Assembly: GCF_003711105.1 (NCBI RefSeq)
Contig: NZ_CP023865.1
Span: 2,020,001 to 2,084,000, forward strand
DNA from: Actinoplanes teichomyceticus ATCC 31121
GTDB lineage: Bacteria; Actinomycetota; Actinomycetes; Mycobacteriales; Micromonosporaceae
Direction: 5' to 3'
Length of the DNA: 64,000 nucleotides
Shown: positions 56,499 through 64,000 of the stretch, piece after piece
Position numbering within the stretch: position 1 is the stretch's first letter
How the letters are laid out: each line of letters begins with the position of its first letter
The notes under the pieces: generated by a model
What the model saw: only the letters and a program-made list of their open reading frames with translations
Told to the model about the DNA's origin: nothing
Databases searched by the model: none
Translations under genes and position numbers: made by a program

Positions 56499-57011
56499 CG
56501 ATGATCCTTTCAGCCGAGGGCGCGCCGGTCCGCCGCGTCGGGGGACCGGCACGTGAGACCCACGGTGCGCGGCACCGGGTGCCACCGGGTTGTGCCGCCG
56601 GGTGCGGCCGGGTTGCCGATGAAACCCCTTCCTCCGGGGTACGCCGGAAGGCCGCCGCGTATCTCGGGGTGCCGAGGCGGTCACGCATCGCTGACGTCCC
56701 GTTTCGCCGGCGTTACCGTTCGGGGTCTTGACAGATAACGAACGTCGATGGGTGAATGTGTTGGATCCTGATCGGACAAGTGTGTGGTCACCTAACTTTC
56801 GCGTGTGAAGCCGTTCGGCTTCGAGGGCCCCGTGGCCAACACGGCCAAGCAGGCTCCGGCGTCACCGTGCTCGGCACCCCCACGTCAACAGCAACCGGCA
56901 CCAGGAGATCAGCGGCGCGTTCCTCGCCGCCGTGGTCGTGGCCCCGACGCTCGCGGCGCGGGCCCGGCGTACCCCATCCCCCGAAAGTCGCCCGACCTGC
57001 TAAGGAGTCGC
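56499..57011. other. Intergenic region, about 510 bp
   Basis: Divergent between the GAF gene and the GH2 gene. TTGACA at 56728 with GGTGAATG 17 bp later may be a promoter. A small hairpin GAAGCC-GTTC-GGCTTC lies at 56807-56822. Frames continuing into the GH2 gene from upstream are open but start after the promoter; none has a better ribosome-binding site than the chosen ATG. Confidence 0.45.
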
Positions 57012-59798
57012 ATGCGCCACCTCGTCCTCCGTACGGTGGCCGCGCTCGCGCTGGTCGCCGGTGGTCTCGTGGCCACCGGCGCACCGGCCGCGGCCGTCAT
57101 CCCCAAGACCCCGCCGCTCACCACACCCTGGACCGGCCAGGTCTCCACCACCAACCCGCTGCCGGAGTACCCGCGCCCGCAGATGACCCGAGCGGACTGG
57201 CAGTCGCTCAACGGCGAGTGGCAGTTCCTCAACCCCGGCACCGATGCGGCCGGCAACGTCGACCGCGACGCCGCCCCGCCGATCGGGCAGACGCTGCCGG
57301 AGCGCATCCTGGTGCCGTACCCGCCCGAGTCGGCGCTGTCCGGCATCATGCGCAACGACAACCGCGACCTGATGTTCTACCGCCGCACCTTCACCGTCCC
57401 GGCGGGCTGGGCCGGGCGCCGGGTGCAGCTGCACTTCGGCGCGGTCGACTACGAGGCCACGGTGTGGGTCAACGGCCGTCAGGTGGCCACCCACCGGGGC
57501 GGCTACGACCGGTTCGAGGCGGACGTCACCGACGCGCTGAACGGCGGCGCCAACGAGATCGTCGTGCGGGTCTACGACCCGACCGACGGCCGTGGGGAGG
57601 AGCAGCCGGCCGGCAAGCAGACCAACAACCCGAGCGGCATCTTCTACACGCCCACCTCGGGCATCTGGCAGACGGTGTGGCTGGAGCCGACCGCGGCCTC
57701 GTCGATCTACTCGGTCGACATCTACCCCCACATCTCCGCCGGGACGGCCACCGTGCGGGTGTTCACCCGCGGCGCCGTGAGCGGGCACAGCGTCCTCGCC
57801 GAGGCGCTCTCCGGCGGCACGGTCGTCGGCAGCGCCACCGGCGGCTTCACCGAGTTCACCGTCCCGGTGCCGAACCCCCGGCTGTGGTCGCCCGACGACC
57901 CGTACCTCTACGACCTGCGGGTCTCGCTGCGCAACGCCTCCGGCGCGACCGTCGACCAGGTGGTCAGCTATTTCGGGATGCGCGAGGTCGGCACGAAGAT
58001 GGTCAACGGCGTGCTGCGGCCCACCCTCAACGGCGAGTTCGTCTTCCAGGCCGGCACCCTGGACCAGGGCTTCTGGCCGGACGGGTTGTACACCGCGCCC
58101 ACCGACGCCGCGCTGGCCTTCGACATCCGCAAGCACAAGGACCTGGGCTTCACCATGGTGCGCAAGCACATCAAGGTGGAGCCCGCGCGCTGGTACCACT
58201 GGGCGGACCGGCTCGGCCTGCTGGTCTGGCAGGACATCCCGTCCGGCGGGGACGCCACCAAGACGGCCGCGCAGATCGCCCAGTTCGAGACCGAGGCCCG
58301 CGAGATCGTCGACGAGCACCGGTTCAGCCCGGCGGTGATCACCTACGTGCCGTTCAACGAGGGCTGGGGCGAGTGGAGCCTGGCCGAGACCCAGCGGCTC
58401 ACCCGGAGCCTGGAGAGTCACGACCCGACCCGGCTGATGAACCCGCACAGCGGCTACAACTGCTGCGCCTCCCAGGGCGACCCGGGCACCGGGGACATCA
58501 TCGACTGGCACGTCTACACCGGCCCGGACGCGCCCGCGCCGACCGCCGGCCGGGTGTCGGTCCTGGGCGAGTTCGGCGGGCTGGGGCTGCGCACGCCGGG
58601 GCACGAGTACAGCCCGAACGGGCAGTTCTTCGCCTACGAGCAGATGGCGAGCGCGGCACAGCTCAACGACCGGTTCACCGGGATGATCCGGGACACGCAG
58701 CGGCTGATGACGGCGAAAGGGCTCTCCGGGTTCGTCTATACCGAGATCGCCGACGTGGAGGGTGAATACAACGGCCTCTACACCTATGACCGCCGCGTGC
58801 AGAAGGTGGACACCGCCCAGGTGCGGGCCGCGCTGACGAACCTGATCAACGCGTCCCGTAACCAGAACGCGTCGGTTCCGCTGACCCTCGGTCACGTCCG
58901 GTCGTTCCGGGTCACCACGGCCGGGTACACCGACCGTCACCTGCGGCACGCCGACTCGCTGGCCCGTACCGACGTGATCTCCGGGGACACCGCGCGCCAG
59001 GACGCCTCGTTCCGGACCGTCGCCGGGCTCGCCCACCCGCGCTGCTACTCGTTCGAGCCGGTCAACTTCCCGGGCCGGTACCTGCGGCACGCCGACGGCC
59101 GGGTGCGTATCGACGCGGACACCGGTGGCACGTTCCGGGCCGACGCGACCTGGTGCTCGCGCCCCGGCCTGGCCGCCGGCGGGACCTCGTTCGAGTCGTA
59201 CAACCACCGCGGCTCGTACCTGCGGCACGCCTCGGAGATCGTCCATCTCGCCGCGAACGACGGCTCGGCGCAGTTCGCCGCCGACGCCACCTGGAACGTC
59301 GCGGACCCGGCGCGGTGGCGCAGCTCGGTGCTGCTGCCGTACGACGTGCGGCGTTCGCTGCAGGTGACCACGTGGGGTCACACCGACCGCTACCTGCGGC
59401 ACGCGGACAGCCTGGGCTGGACCGAGGTGGTCGGGGCGGGCAGTTCCGCGCTGCTCAAGCAGGACGCCACCTTCACCCTGCGGCACGGCCTGGCCGACTC
59501 CTCCTGCTACTCGTTCGAGTCGGTCAACTTCCCGGGCCGGTACCTGCGGCACGCCGCCAGCCGGATCCGCCTGGCGGCGAACGACGGCTCGGCGCTGTTC
59601 GCCTCGGACGCCACCTTCTGCGCCCGCCCCGGTCTGGGCGGCGCCGGGGTGACCTTCGAGTCGATCAACTACCCGGGCCGGTACCTGCGACACTTCGACT
59701 CGCAGGCCTGGCTGGCCGGCGGGACCGGATCAACCTGGGACCGGCCGCAGACGCTCTCCGCGGACGCCGGCTGGAACGTGGTCGCCGGCTGGGCGTGA
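57012..59798 (+). CDS. Secreted GH2 glycosidase with two AbfB modules
   Basis: A 928-residue exported enzyme. Signal peptide MRHLVLRTVAALALVAGGLVATGAPAAA. GH2 sugar-binding and immunoglobulin-like domains (about 40-300), TIM barrel with acid Glu450 (VPFNEGWGEW) and nucleophile Glu520 (VLGEFGGLG). C-terminal about 300 residues are two AbfB (CBM42-like) beta-trefoil modules, each with repeats FPGRYLRHAD and TDRxLRHAD, which bind arabinofuranose side chains. It probably acts on arabinose-decorated plant polysaccharide; exact specificity (galactosidase, glucuronidase or other) is unresolved. ATG after TAAGGAG. Monocistronic with a hairpin after it. Confidence 0.92.
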   Translation: MRHLVLRTVAALALVAGGLVATGAPAAAVIPKTPPLTTPWTGQVSTTNPLPEYPRPQMTRADWQSLNGEWQFLNPGTDAAGNVDRDAAPPIGQTLPERILVPYPPESALSGIMRNDNRDLMFYRRTFTVPAGWAGRRVQLHFGAVDYEATVWVNGRQVATHRGGYDRFEADVTDALNGGANEIVVRVYDPTDGRGEEQPAGKQTNNPSGIFYTPTSGIWQTVWLEPTAASSIYSVDIYPHISAGTATVRVFTRGAVSGHSVLAEALSGGTVVGSATGGFTEFTVPVPNPRLWSPDDPYLYDLRVSLRNASGATVDQVVSYFGMREVGTKMVNGVLRPTLNGEFVFQAGTLDQGFWPDGLYTAPTDAALAFDIRKHKDLGFTMVRKHIKVEPARWYHWADRLGLLVWQDIPSGGDATKTAAQIAQFETEAREIVDEHRFSPAVITYVPFNEGWGEWSLAETQRLTRSLESHDPTRLMNPHSGYNCCASQGDPGTGDIIDWHVYTGPDAPAPTAGRVSVLGEFGGLGLRTPGHEYSPNGQFFAYEQMASAAQLNDRFTGMIRDTQRLMTAKGLSGFVYTEIADVEGEYNGLYTYDRRVQKVDTAQVRAALTNLINASRNQNASVPLTLGHVRSFRVTTAGYTDRHLRHADSLARTDVISGDTARQDASFRTVAGLAHPRCYSFEPVNFPGRYLRHADGRVRIDADTGGTFRADATWCSRPGLAAGGTSFESYNHRGSYLRHASEIVHLAANDGSAQFAADATWNVADPARWRSSVLLPYDVRRSLQVTTWGHTDRYLRHADSLGWTEVVGAGSSALLKQDATFTLRHGLADSSCYSFESVNFPGRYLRHAASRIRLAANDGSALFASDATFCARPGLGGAGVTFESINYPGRYLRHFDSQAWLAGGTGSTWDRPQTLSADAGWNVVAGWA

Positions 59799-59810
59799 GG
59801 CAGCGACGGG

Positions 59811-59834
59811 AGCGGGCGCCTCCGGGCGCCCGCT
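59811..59834 (+). terminator. Hairpin after the GH2 gene
   Basis: 10-bp perfect stem AGCGGGCGCC/GGCGCCCGCT with TCCG loop, 13 bp after the stop, followed by TCTG. Weak U-tract. Confidence 0.65.
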
Positions 59835-60077
59835 TCTGTCGGCTTCCGGCGTTCCGGCCCGGACCGGCGCCCGCGGGGTACGCCGGGGCCGGGAACCGGC
59901 GCCCCCAGGTCGCGCTGCTCACCGGTGGGTCATCGGCCGGACACCGGCGTGCCGCCGCTCCCGTGATCGTTGGTACAGCGGGTGGTCGCGGTGCGCGACG
60001 GTGTCCTACATTGCTGTTTCTTGGGCCCGTTCCGCCCGACGGCGGGCCGGGCTGCAGATAACCGAGGAGAGCCAGTC

Positions 60078-60935
60078 ATGACCCAGGACCACACCCCGCC
60101 GCCGGAGCAGCACCCGTCCTCCGGCGGCCCCGTCCCCCCGGCCCCGGGTCCTGACCCGACGTACGGTCCGCCCCAGCCGGGGTACGGCCAGCCGCCGCAG
60201 GGCTACGGTGCGCCGCAGCCGGGGTACGGCCAGCCGCCGCAGGGCTATGGTCCGCCGCAGCCGGGGTACGGCCAGCCGCCGCAGGGCTACGGTGCGCCGC
60301 AGCCGGGGTACGGCCAGCCGCCGCAGGGCTACGGTGCGCCGCAGCCCGGCTACGGCCAGCCGCCGCAGGGCTACGGCCCGCCCCAGCCCGGCTACGGCTA
60401 CCCGCCGGGGTTCGGTCCGGCCCCGATGGGCTACGGCGCTCCGGCCACCAAGCCGATCCTGGTCTGGATCCTGCTGGCCGCCGGCGTGCTCACGTTCCTG
60501 GGTTCGTTCCTGCCGTGGGCCACGGTCACCGCGCCGATCGTCGGCACCCAGTCGGCCTCCGGCATGGACGGTGCGGACGGCTTCTTCACCCTCGTGCTCG
60601 GTCTCCTGCTGGCGGCGTACGCGGGGTTCGCCCTGCTCCGGCGCCCGCTGCCGTCCTTCGCGCCGTGGGCGGCCGTCGGTGTCGCCGGCCTCCTGCTGGT
60701 GATCGCGTTCTACGAGCTGATCCATGTGCAGTCGGCGGCCGACGAGGTGAAGAACGTGCTCGGCGGCCAGGACGACCCGTTCGGCATCGGCAAGGCGTTC
60801 AGCGAGTCGTTCAAGGTCAGCACCGGCTTCGGCCTCTGGCTGATCACCATCGCCGCGCTCGCCGCCGTGGTGACCTCGGTGCTGCTCGCGCTCAACGCGC
60901 GCAAGGCGCGGACCGCGCCGCCGCAGCACTTCTGA
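60078..60935 (+). CDS. Membrane protein with Pro-Gly-Tyr repeat tail
   Basis: A 285-residue protein. The first about 120 residues are a cytoplasmic low-complexity region with about five copies of a 14-residue unit ([14 protein letters not shown]), encoded by 42-bp repeats. Then four hydrophobic helices: [60 protein letters not shown] and [20 protein letters not shown]. Resembles small actinobacterial tail-anchored membrane proteins of unknown role. ATG after GAGGAGAGCC. Confidence 0.85.
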   Translation: MTQDHTPPPEQHPSSGGPVPPAPGPDPTYGPPQPGYGQPPQGYGAPQPGYGQPPQGYGPPQPGYGQPPQGYGAPQPGYGQPPQGYGAPQPGYGQPPQGYGPPQPGYGYPPGFGPAPMGYGAPATKPILVWILLAAGVLTFLGSFLPWATVTAPIVGTQSASGMDGADGFFTLVLGLLLAAYAGFALLRRPLPSFAPWAAVGVAGLLLVIAFYELIHVQSAADEVKNVLGGQDDPFGIGKAFSESFKVSTGFGLWLITIAALAAVVTSVLLALNARKARTAPPQHF

Positions 60936-60938
60936 CAG

Positions 60939-61853
60939 CTACCCGACCTCGGCGGCGAGCGGCAGGTGGTCGCTCGCCGTCCGAGGCAGGGCGCGCAGCC
61001 GGGTCACCGTCATCGACCGGGCCAGCACCTGGTCGATCCGCGCGGCGGGCAGGGCGGCCGGCCAGGTGAAGGCGAAATCCGCGGGCGGGCCGGTCATGAG
61101 GCGGCCGATCGGGCGCAGCCCCCGGTCGTCGGCCGTGGTGTTCAGATCGCCGATCACGAGCAGCCGCGGCACCGGGTCCGCGGCGATCAGCTCGCCGAGC
61201 ATGCGGGCGCTCTCGTCCCGCCGGGTCGAGGCGAGCCCGCCCGCGCCGATCCGTACCGAGGGCAGGTGGGCGACGTAGACCGCGACGTCGCCGCGCGGGG
61301 CGCGTGCGACCGCCCGCAAACCCCGGTTCCAGTCGGCGCCCAGGTCGTGCGGGCGGATGTCGACCGGCGCGGCCGACCTGAGCGGGAAACGCGACCAGAG
61401 TCCGACGGTGCCCTGCACGGCGTGGTACGGCAGCTCCGCGTCCAGCACGCCGGCGTAGGCCGGCACCGCCTCCGGGAGCAGCTCTTCCAGGCCGACCAGG
61501 TCGGGCTGCCCGGCCAGCAGCGCCCGGGCGGTCGCGGCCGGGTCCGGGTTCTCGTCGCTGACGTTGTGCTGCACCACCCGCAGCTCCGGGGTCCCGGGGT
61601 CGCCGGGCAGCAGGTGCCCGCCGAACTGGACCAGCCACGCGAGCACCGGCAGCAGCGTGGCCAGGGCGGCCGGGCGCGACCGCCGCCAGGCGGCCCCGGC
61701 GAGCAGCACCGGCACGGCCAGCCCCAGCCAGGGCAGGAACGTCTCGACCAGGCTGCCGAGGCGCCCGGCCGTGTTGGGCACCGCGCGGTGGCCGATCAGC
61801 ACGACGGCGACCAGGACGGCGGGCAGGGTGGCGAGGAGACGGCGGGCGGGCAC
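60939..61853 (-). CDS. Membrane-anchored endonuclease/exonuclease/phosphatase family protein
   Basis: A 304-residue protein with N-terminal hydrophobic helices (LLATLPAVLVAVVLIGHRAV, FLPWLGLAVPVLLAGAAW, ALATLLPVLAWLVQFG) and a C-terminal EEP catalytic domain: VVQHNVSDENPDP, PDLVGLEEL, LLVIGDLNTTADD, RIDQVLA and TASDHLPLAAEV. These are the metal-binding Asn/Glu, Asp-Asn and His motifs of the DNase I-like fold. It probably acts outside the membrane on nucleic acid or phospholipid; substrate unknown. GTG start after AAAGGATC. Divergent from the hydrolase-MarR operon. Confidence 0.85.
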   Translation of the reverse strand: MPARRLLATLPAVLVAVVLIGHRAVPNTAGRLGSLVETFLPWLGLAVPVLLAGAAWRRSRPAALATLLPVLAWLVQFGGHLLPGDPGTPELRVVQHNVSDENPDPAATARALLAGQPDLVGLEELLPEAVPAYAGVLDAELPYHAVQGTVGLWSRFPLRSAAPVDIRPHDLGADWNRGLRAVARAPRGDVAVYVAHLPSVRIGAGGLASTRRDESARMLGELIAADPVPRLLVIGDLNTTADDRGLRPIGRLMTGPPADFAFTWPAALPAARIDQVLARSMTVTRLRALPRTASDHLPLAAEVG

Positions 61854-61878
61854 CCCGGTGATCCTTTCAGTCGTCCGC

Positions 61879-61901
61879 TATCTTATTTCGCATGCGAAAT
61901 A
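61879..61901 (+). promoter_or_regulatory. Palindromic operator and -10 box over the start codon
   Basis: TATTTCGCATGCGAAATA (61884-61901) is a perfect 18-bp palindrome whose centre is the ATG of the hydrolase gene. TATCTT at 61879-61884 is a plausible -10 box, placing transcription start at or next to the A of the ATG, so the mRNA would be leaderless. Likely site for the MarR regulator encoded two genes on. Confidence 0.75.
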
Positions 61902-62764
61902 CCGAGACGGCGCGGATCCCGGTCCCGACCGGTGGCGCGATCACCGCCACCCTGTTCACGCCGGAGACCCCGGCCGCCGTCGCGGTCGTGCACCCGGCGA
62001 CCGCCACCCCGCAGGGGTTCTACGCGTCCTTCGCCGGCTATCTCGCCGGCAACGGGATCGCCACGGTCACCTACGACTATCGGGGCACCGGCCGGTCCGG
62101 CCACCCCCGCAAGCACCGCGACCTGGGAATGCGCGACTGGATCGGGGCCGACGCGCCGGCCGTGGCGGCGTGGGCCGGGCAGCGGTTCGCCGGCCTGCCC
62201 CGGCTCGCCCTCGGGCACAGCCTGGGCGGCCACGTGCTCGCCCTCGGCGCCGGCGGCACCGACCTGGCCGCCTCGGTCATCATCGCGTCACACGTGGCCG
62301 CGCTGCGCACCATCCCGAGCCGCCGCGAGCGCGCCCGGGTACGGCTGATGCTGCACCTGGTCGGCCCCGCGCTCGGCCGGGTGCTGGGGTACGTCCCGGC
62401 CCGCCGCCTCGGCCTGGGCGAGGACCTGCCCGCCGCCGCGATGGCCGAGTGGGGCGGCTGGACGCGGCTGGACAACTACTTCTTCGACGACCCGACGATG
62501 CGCGCGCGGGAGCGGGCCGCCACCGTCACCGGCCCGGTGCTGGCCGTCGGCGCCTCGGACGATCCGTGGTCCACCCCGCCGCAGATGGACGCGCTCACCG
62601 GATACCTGACCGCGGCGGGCGTCCAACGGCGGACGTACACGCCGGCCGGCGCCGGGGTGCCGGTGATCGGGCATCACGGGCTGTTGCGGCGCTCGATGCG
62701 GGACACGGTCTGGCCGGAACTGCTGGCCTGGTTGCGCGCGCACGCGGCGAAGGCGTCAAGATGA
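61892..62764 (+). CDS. Alpha/beta hydrolase
   Basis: A 290-residue serine hydrolase. Nucleophile elbow GHSLGG near residue 110, TYDYRGTGRSG, acid Asp in GASDDPWS and His in GHHGLL. It resembles esterases that cleave small acyl compounds; substrate unknown. Probably leaderless (no ribosome-binding site, start within the operator). Four bases separate its stop from the MarR start, so they are co-transcribed. Confidence 0.9.
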   Translation: MRNTETARIPVPTGGAITATLFTPETPAAVAVVHPATATPQGFYASFAGYLAGNGIATVTYDYRGTGRSGHPRKHRDLGMRDWIGADAPAVAAWAGQRFAGLPRLALGHSLGGHVLALGAGGTDLAASVIIASHVAALRTIPSRRERARVRLMLHLVGPALGRVLGYVPARRLGLGEDLPAAAMAEWGGWTRLDNYFFDDPTMRARERAATVTGPVLAVGASDDPWSTPPQMDALTGYLTAAGVQRRTYTPAGAGVPVIGHHGLLRRSMRDTVWPELLAWLRAHAAKASR

Positions 62765-62768
62765 CCGC

Positions 62769-63188
62769 GTGCGCCTGCCTCGCCTGATCTTCCTGCTCTT
62801 CAACGCCGACCGCGCGGTCCGGCGCTGGATCGACGCCCGCTCCGGCGACACCGGGATCGGCGCGTCCGGCGCCGGGGTGCTGTTCTACCTGGCCGGGCAC
62901 GAGAACGCGCTGATCGGCGACGTGACCGCGGCGCTGGGCGCGTCGCCGTCCGGGATGAGCGGCCTGGTCAACCGCCTGGAACGCGGCGGCTGCGTGAGGC
63001 GCTCGCCGGACCCGGACGACGCCCGCGCGGTCCGGCTCGCCCTCACCCCGCGCGGCCACACGGCGGTGACCCGCGCCCACGCCCTCGTCGGCGACCTGAA
63101 CGCCCAGCTCACCGAGGGATTCACCGCGGAGGAACTGGCCGTGGTCGGGCGGTGGCTGGAGCGGGTGACGCGCTTGTCCGCCCGGTGA
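62769..63188 (+). CDS. MarR family regulator
   Basis: A 139-residue winged-helix dimeric regulator: ALIGDVTAALGASPSGMSGLVNRLERGGCVRRSPDPDDARAVRLALTPRGHTAV. GTG start. Together with the hydrolase it forms a two-gene operon; the perfect palindrome in front suggests that it represses its own operon and is released by a substrate of the hydrolase (inference). Confidence 0.92.
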   Translation: MRLPRLIFLLFNADRAVRRWIDARSGDTGIGASGAGVLFYLAGHENALIGDVTAALGASPSGMSGLVNRLERGGCVRRSPDPDDARAVRLALTPRGHTAVTRAHALVGDLNAQLTEGFTAEELAVVGRWLERVTRLSAR

Positions 63189-63365
63189 GGGACCGCTGGG
63201 ACCGACCGGGCAGGGCGCCGCCGGCGTCGAGCTGCCGGGGGACGCCGGAGCCGGTCCCCGCTGTGGCCCGGTCACCGGGGAAACCACCGAATACCAGCTC
63301 ATCCGGTGAGCGACAGAACACACTGGTCATCGCACCGATCAGCGATCGACCAGTGAGGAGAAGCC

Positions 63366-64000
63366 ATGTTCCACCGTCCGCGCAGGAGCAGCGCGCTGAT
63401 GGCCGTCATGCTCGGATCGTGCCTGGGCGCCGCCGGGCCATCCGCGCCCGCCCATGCCGGCGCGACCGGCGCCGTCAGCTGCCCGCAGCGCGACAGACTC
63501 ATCACCGACCGGACCACGTCCTGCTTCTGGACCGACATCCAGATCCGCATCTTCAGACGCGTCAACGACGAACAGACCGGGTACGCCCGGTTCTCCCTGG
63601 TCTCGAATGCCGCCCTGAATCCGCGCAGCCGCCAGTGGACCCAGCGGCTCACCGTCACCATGCTCACCGCCGAAGGCACGGCCACCAGCGGCTTCACCGT
63701 TCAGGCCTCGGCGACCGCCCCGGACGACGACGCCTTCACCATCGGCACCTCACCCGCCCGTCAGCTCCGCAGGATCGGCGCGCCGGTGACCCTGGACTAC
63801 CAGATCAGCGCCGTTCAGGACGACCTCGCCCGCAGCCGCGTCCAACCGGTCGTCGTCCTGCTGCCGGTGACCCCCACCACCGGCGACGTCCCCAGGTACG
63901 CGATGACCGCGGGGGCGCCGGTGGTCCGCTGCGACAACGCCAGCACGGTGGGACCGGACACCGGCGGCTGCGTCTACCCCGACTTCGTCCCCACCTACCG
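63366..64000 (+). CDS. Secreted protein, NucA/NucB-like region (3' end outside window)
   Basis: Reading frame open from an ATG with GAGGAG upstream to the window edge, 211 codons. MFHRPRRSSALMAVMLGSCLGAAGPSAPAHA is a signal peptide. The visible mature part is a beta-rich domain (FWTDIQIRIFRRVNDEQTGYARF, LRRIGAPVTLDYQISAV), ending VRCDNASTVGPDTGGCVYPDFVPTY. That Cys-containing stretch is typical of the start of actinobacterial NucA/NucB deoxyribonuclease domains, so a secreted DNase is possible, but the catalytic part lies beyond base 64000. Confidence 0.65.
   Translation, partial: MFHRPRRSSALMAVMLGSCLGAAGPSAPAHAGATGAVSCPQRDRLITDRTTSCFWTDIQIRIFRRVNDEQTGYARFSLVSNAALNPRSRQWTQRLTVTMLTAEGTATSGFTVQASATAPDDDAFTIGTSPARQLRRIGAPVTLDYQISAVQDDLARSRVQPVVVLLPVTPTTGDVPRYAMTAGAPVVRCDNASTVGPDTGGCVYPDFVPTY

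Noticed and set aside
63299..63697. 132-codon minus-strand frame near the right edge
   Set aside because: The plus strand shows a signal peptide with a good ribosome-binding site and a continuous frame to the window end.

Overview
The window is very GC-rich DNA with many GTG starts and four-base ATGA gene overlaps. Its gene families point to an actinomycete: a SCO1860-type sortase substrate, an Rv1733c-type membrane protein, NsrR/Hmp, and a 2-methylisoborneol operon with an encapsulin. A soluble GAF-type chemotaxis transducer and several GAF/PAS histidine kinases suggest a motile-spore Micromonosporaceae member such as Actinoplanes. That placement is inference, because no rRNA or other phylogenetic marker lies in the window.

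Layout. 1-5.7 kb: the 3' part of ctaD, an LAxTG-anchored surface protein, a TetR regulator, a short-hairpin repeat array and a GtrA-like membrane gene behind a tandem palindromic operator. 6.1-14.1 kb (minus strand): a Ser/Thr kinase followed by a tightly coupled six-gene operon. It encodes an OleA-like thiolase-fold synthase, two paralogous GT2 glycosyltransferases, an OleC-like AMP-dependent ligase, a P450 and an OleD-like reductase. I think this is the best candidate for an undescribed biosynthetic system here. 14.7-20 kb: TetR, a CNNM/HlyC transporter, a GAF-GAF-MCP transducer, and a beta-propeller/MoaD-like pair. 20-23.4 kb: two paralogous small secreted proteins, one with a long Thr/Pro/Asp repeat, then a deletion scar joining a broken TetR gene to a short-chain dehydrogenase remnant.

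23.4-31.6 kb: a DUF1444-like protein, a P-loop kinase, a minus-strand operon coupling an SsuD-like flavin monooxygenase to a sugar-type ABC importer, and nsrR-hmp for nitric oxide defence. 31.7-39.5 kb: three sensor histidine kinases without a linked response regulator, a PEP-mutase-family enzyme, an FBP/FusB-like EF-G-binding protein and an unknown protein. 39.9-43.4 kb: family 2B encapsulin, 2-methylisoborneol synthase and geranyl diphosphate C-methyltransferase, closed by a textbook intrinsic terminator. 43.4-47.9 kb: a GH15 enzyme, an aldo/keto reductase and a flavin monooxygenase.

47.9-50 kb: an IS5-type insertion sequence beside a secreted ribosome-inactivating protein (RNA N-glycosidase) with an intact-looking active site, on comparatively AT-rich DNA. 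This looks like an acquired accessory patch. 50.1-64 kb: a class I/II aminotransferase, a GH13 enzyme, a membrane protein, HAD phosphatase, AraC-VOC pair, GAF protein, a secreted GH2 enzyme with two AbfB modules, a Pro-Gly-Tyr repeat membrane protein, an EEP-family hydrolase, a hydrolase-MarR pair with a perfect palindrome over its start codon, and a secreted protein cut by the window edge.

A theme of the whole window is recurrent GC-rich minisatellites (17, 24, 26, 30, 37, 42 and 68 bp units). They lie just after stop codons or in frame inside genes. No tRNA, rRNA or CRISPR array was seen.
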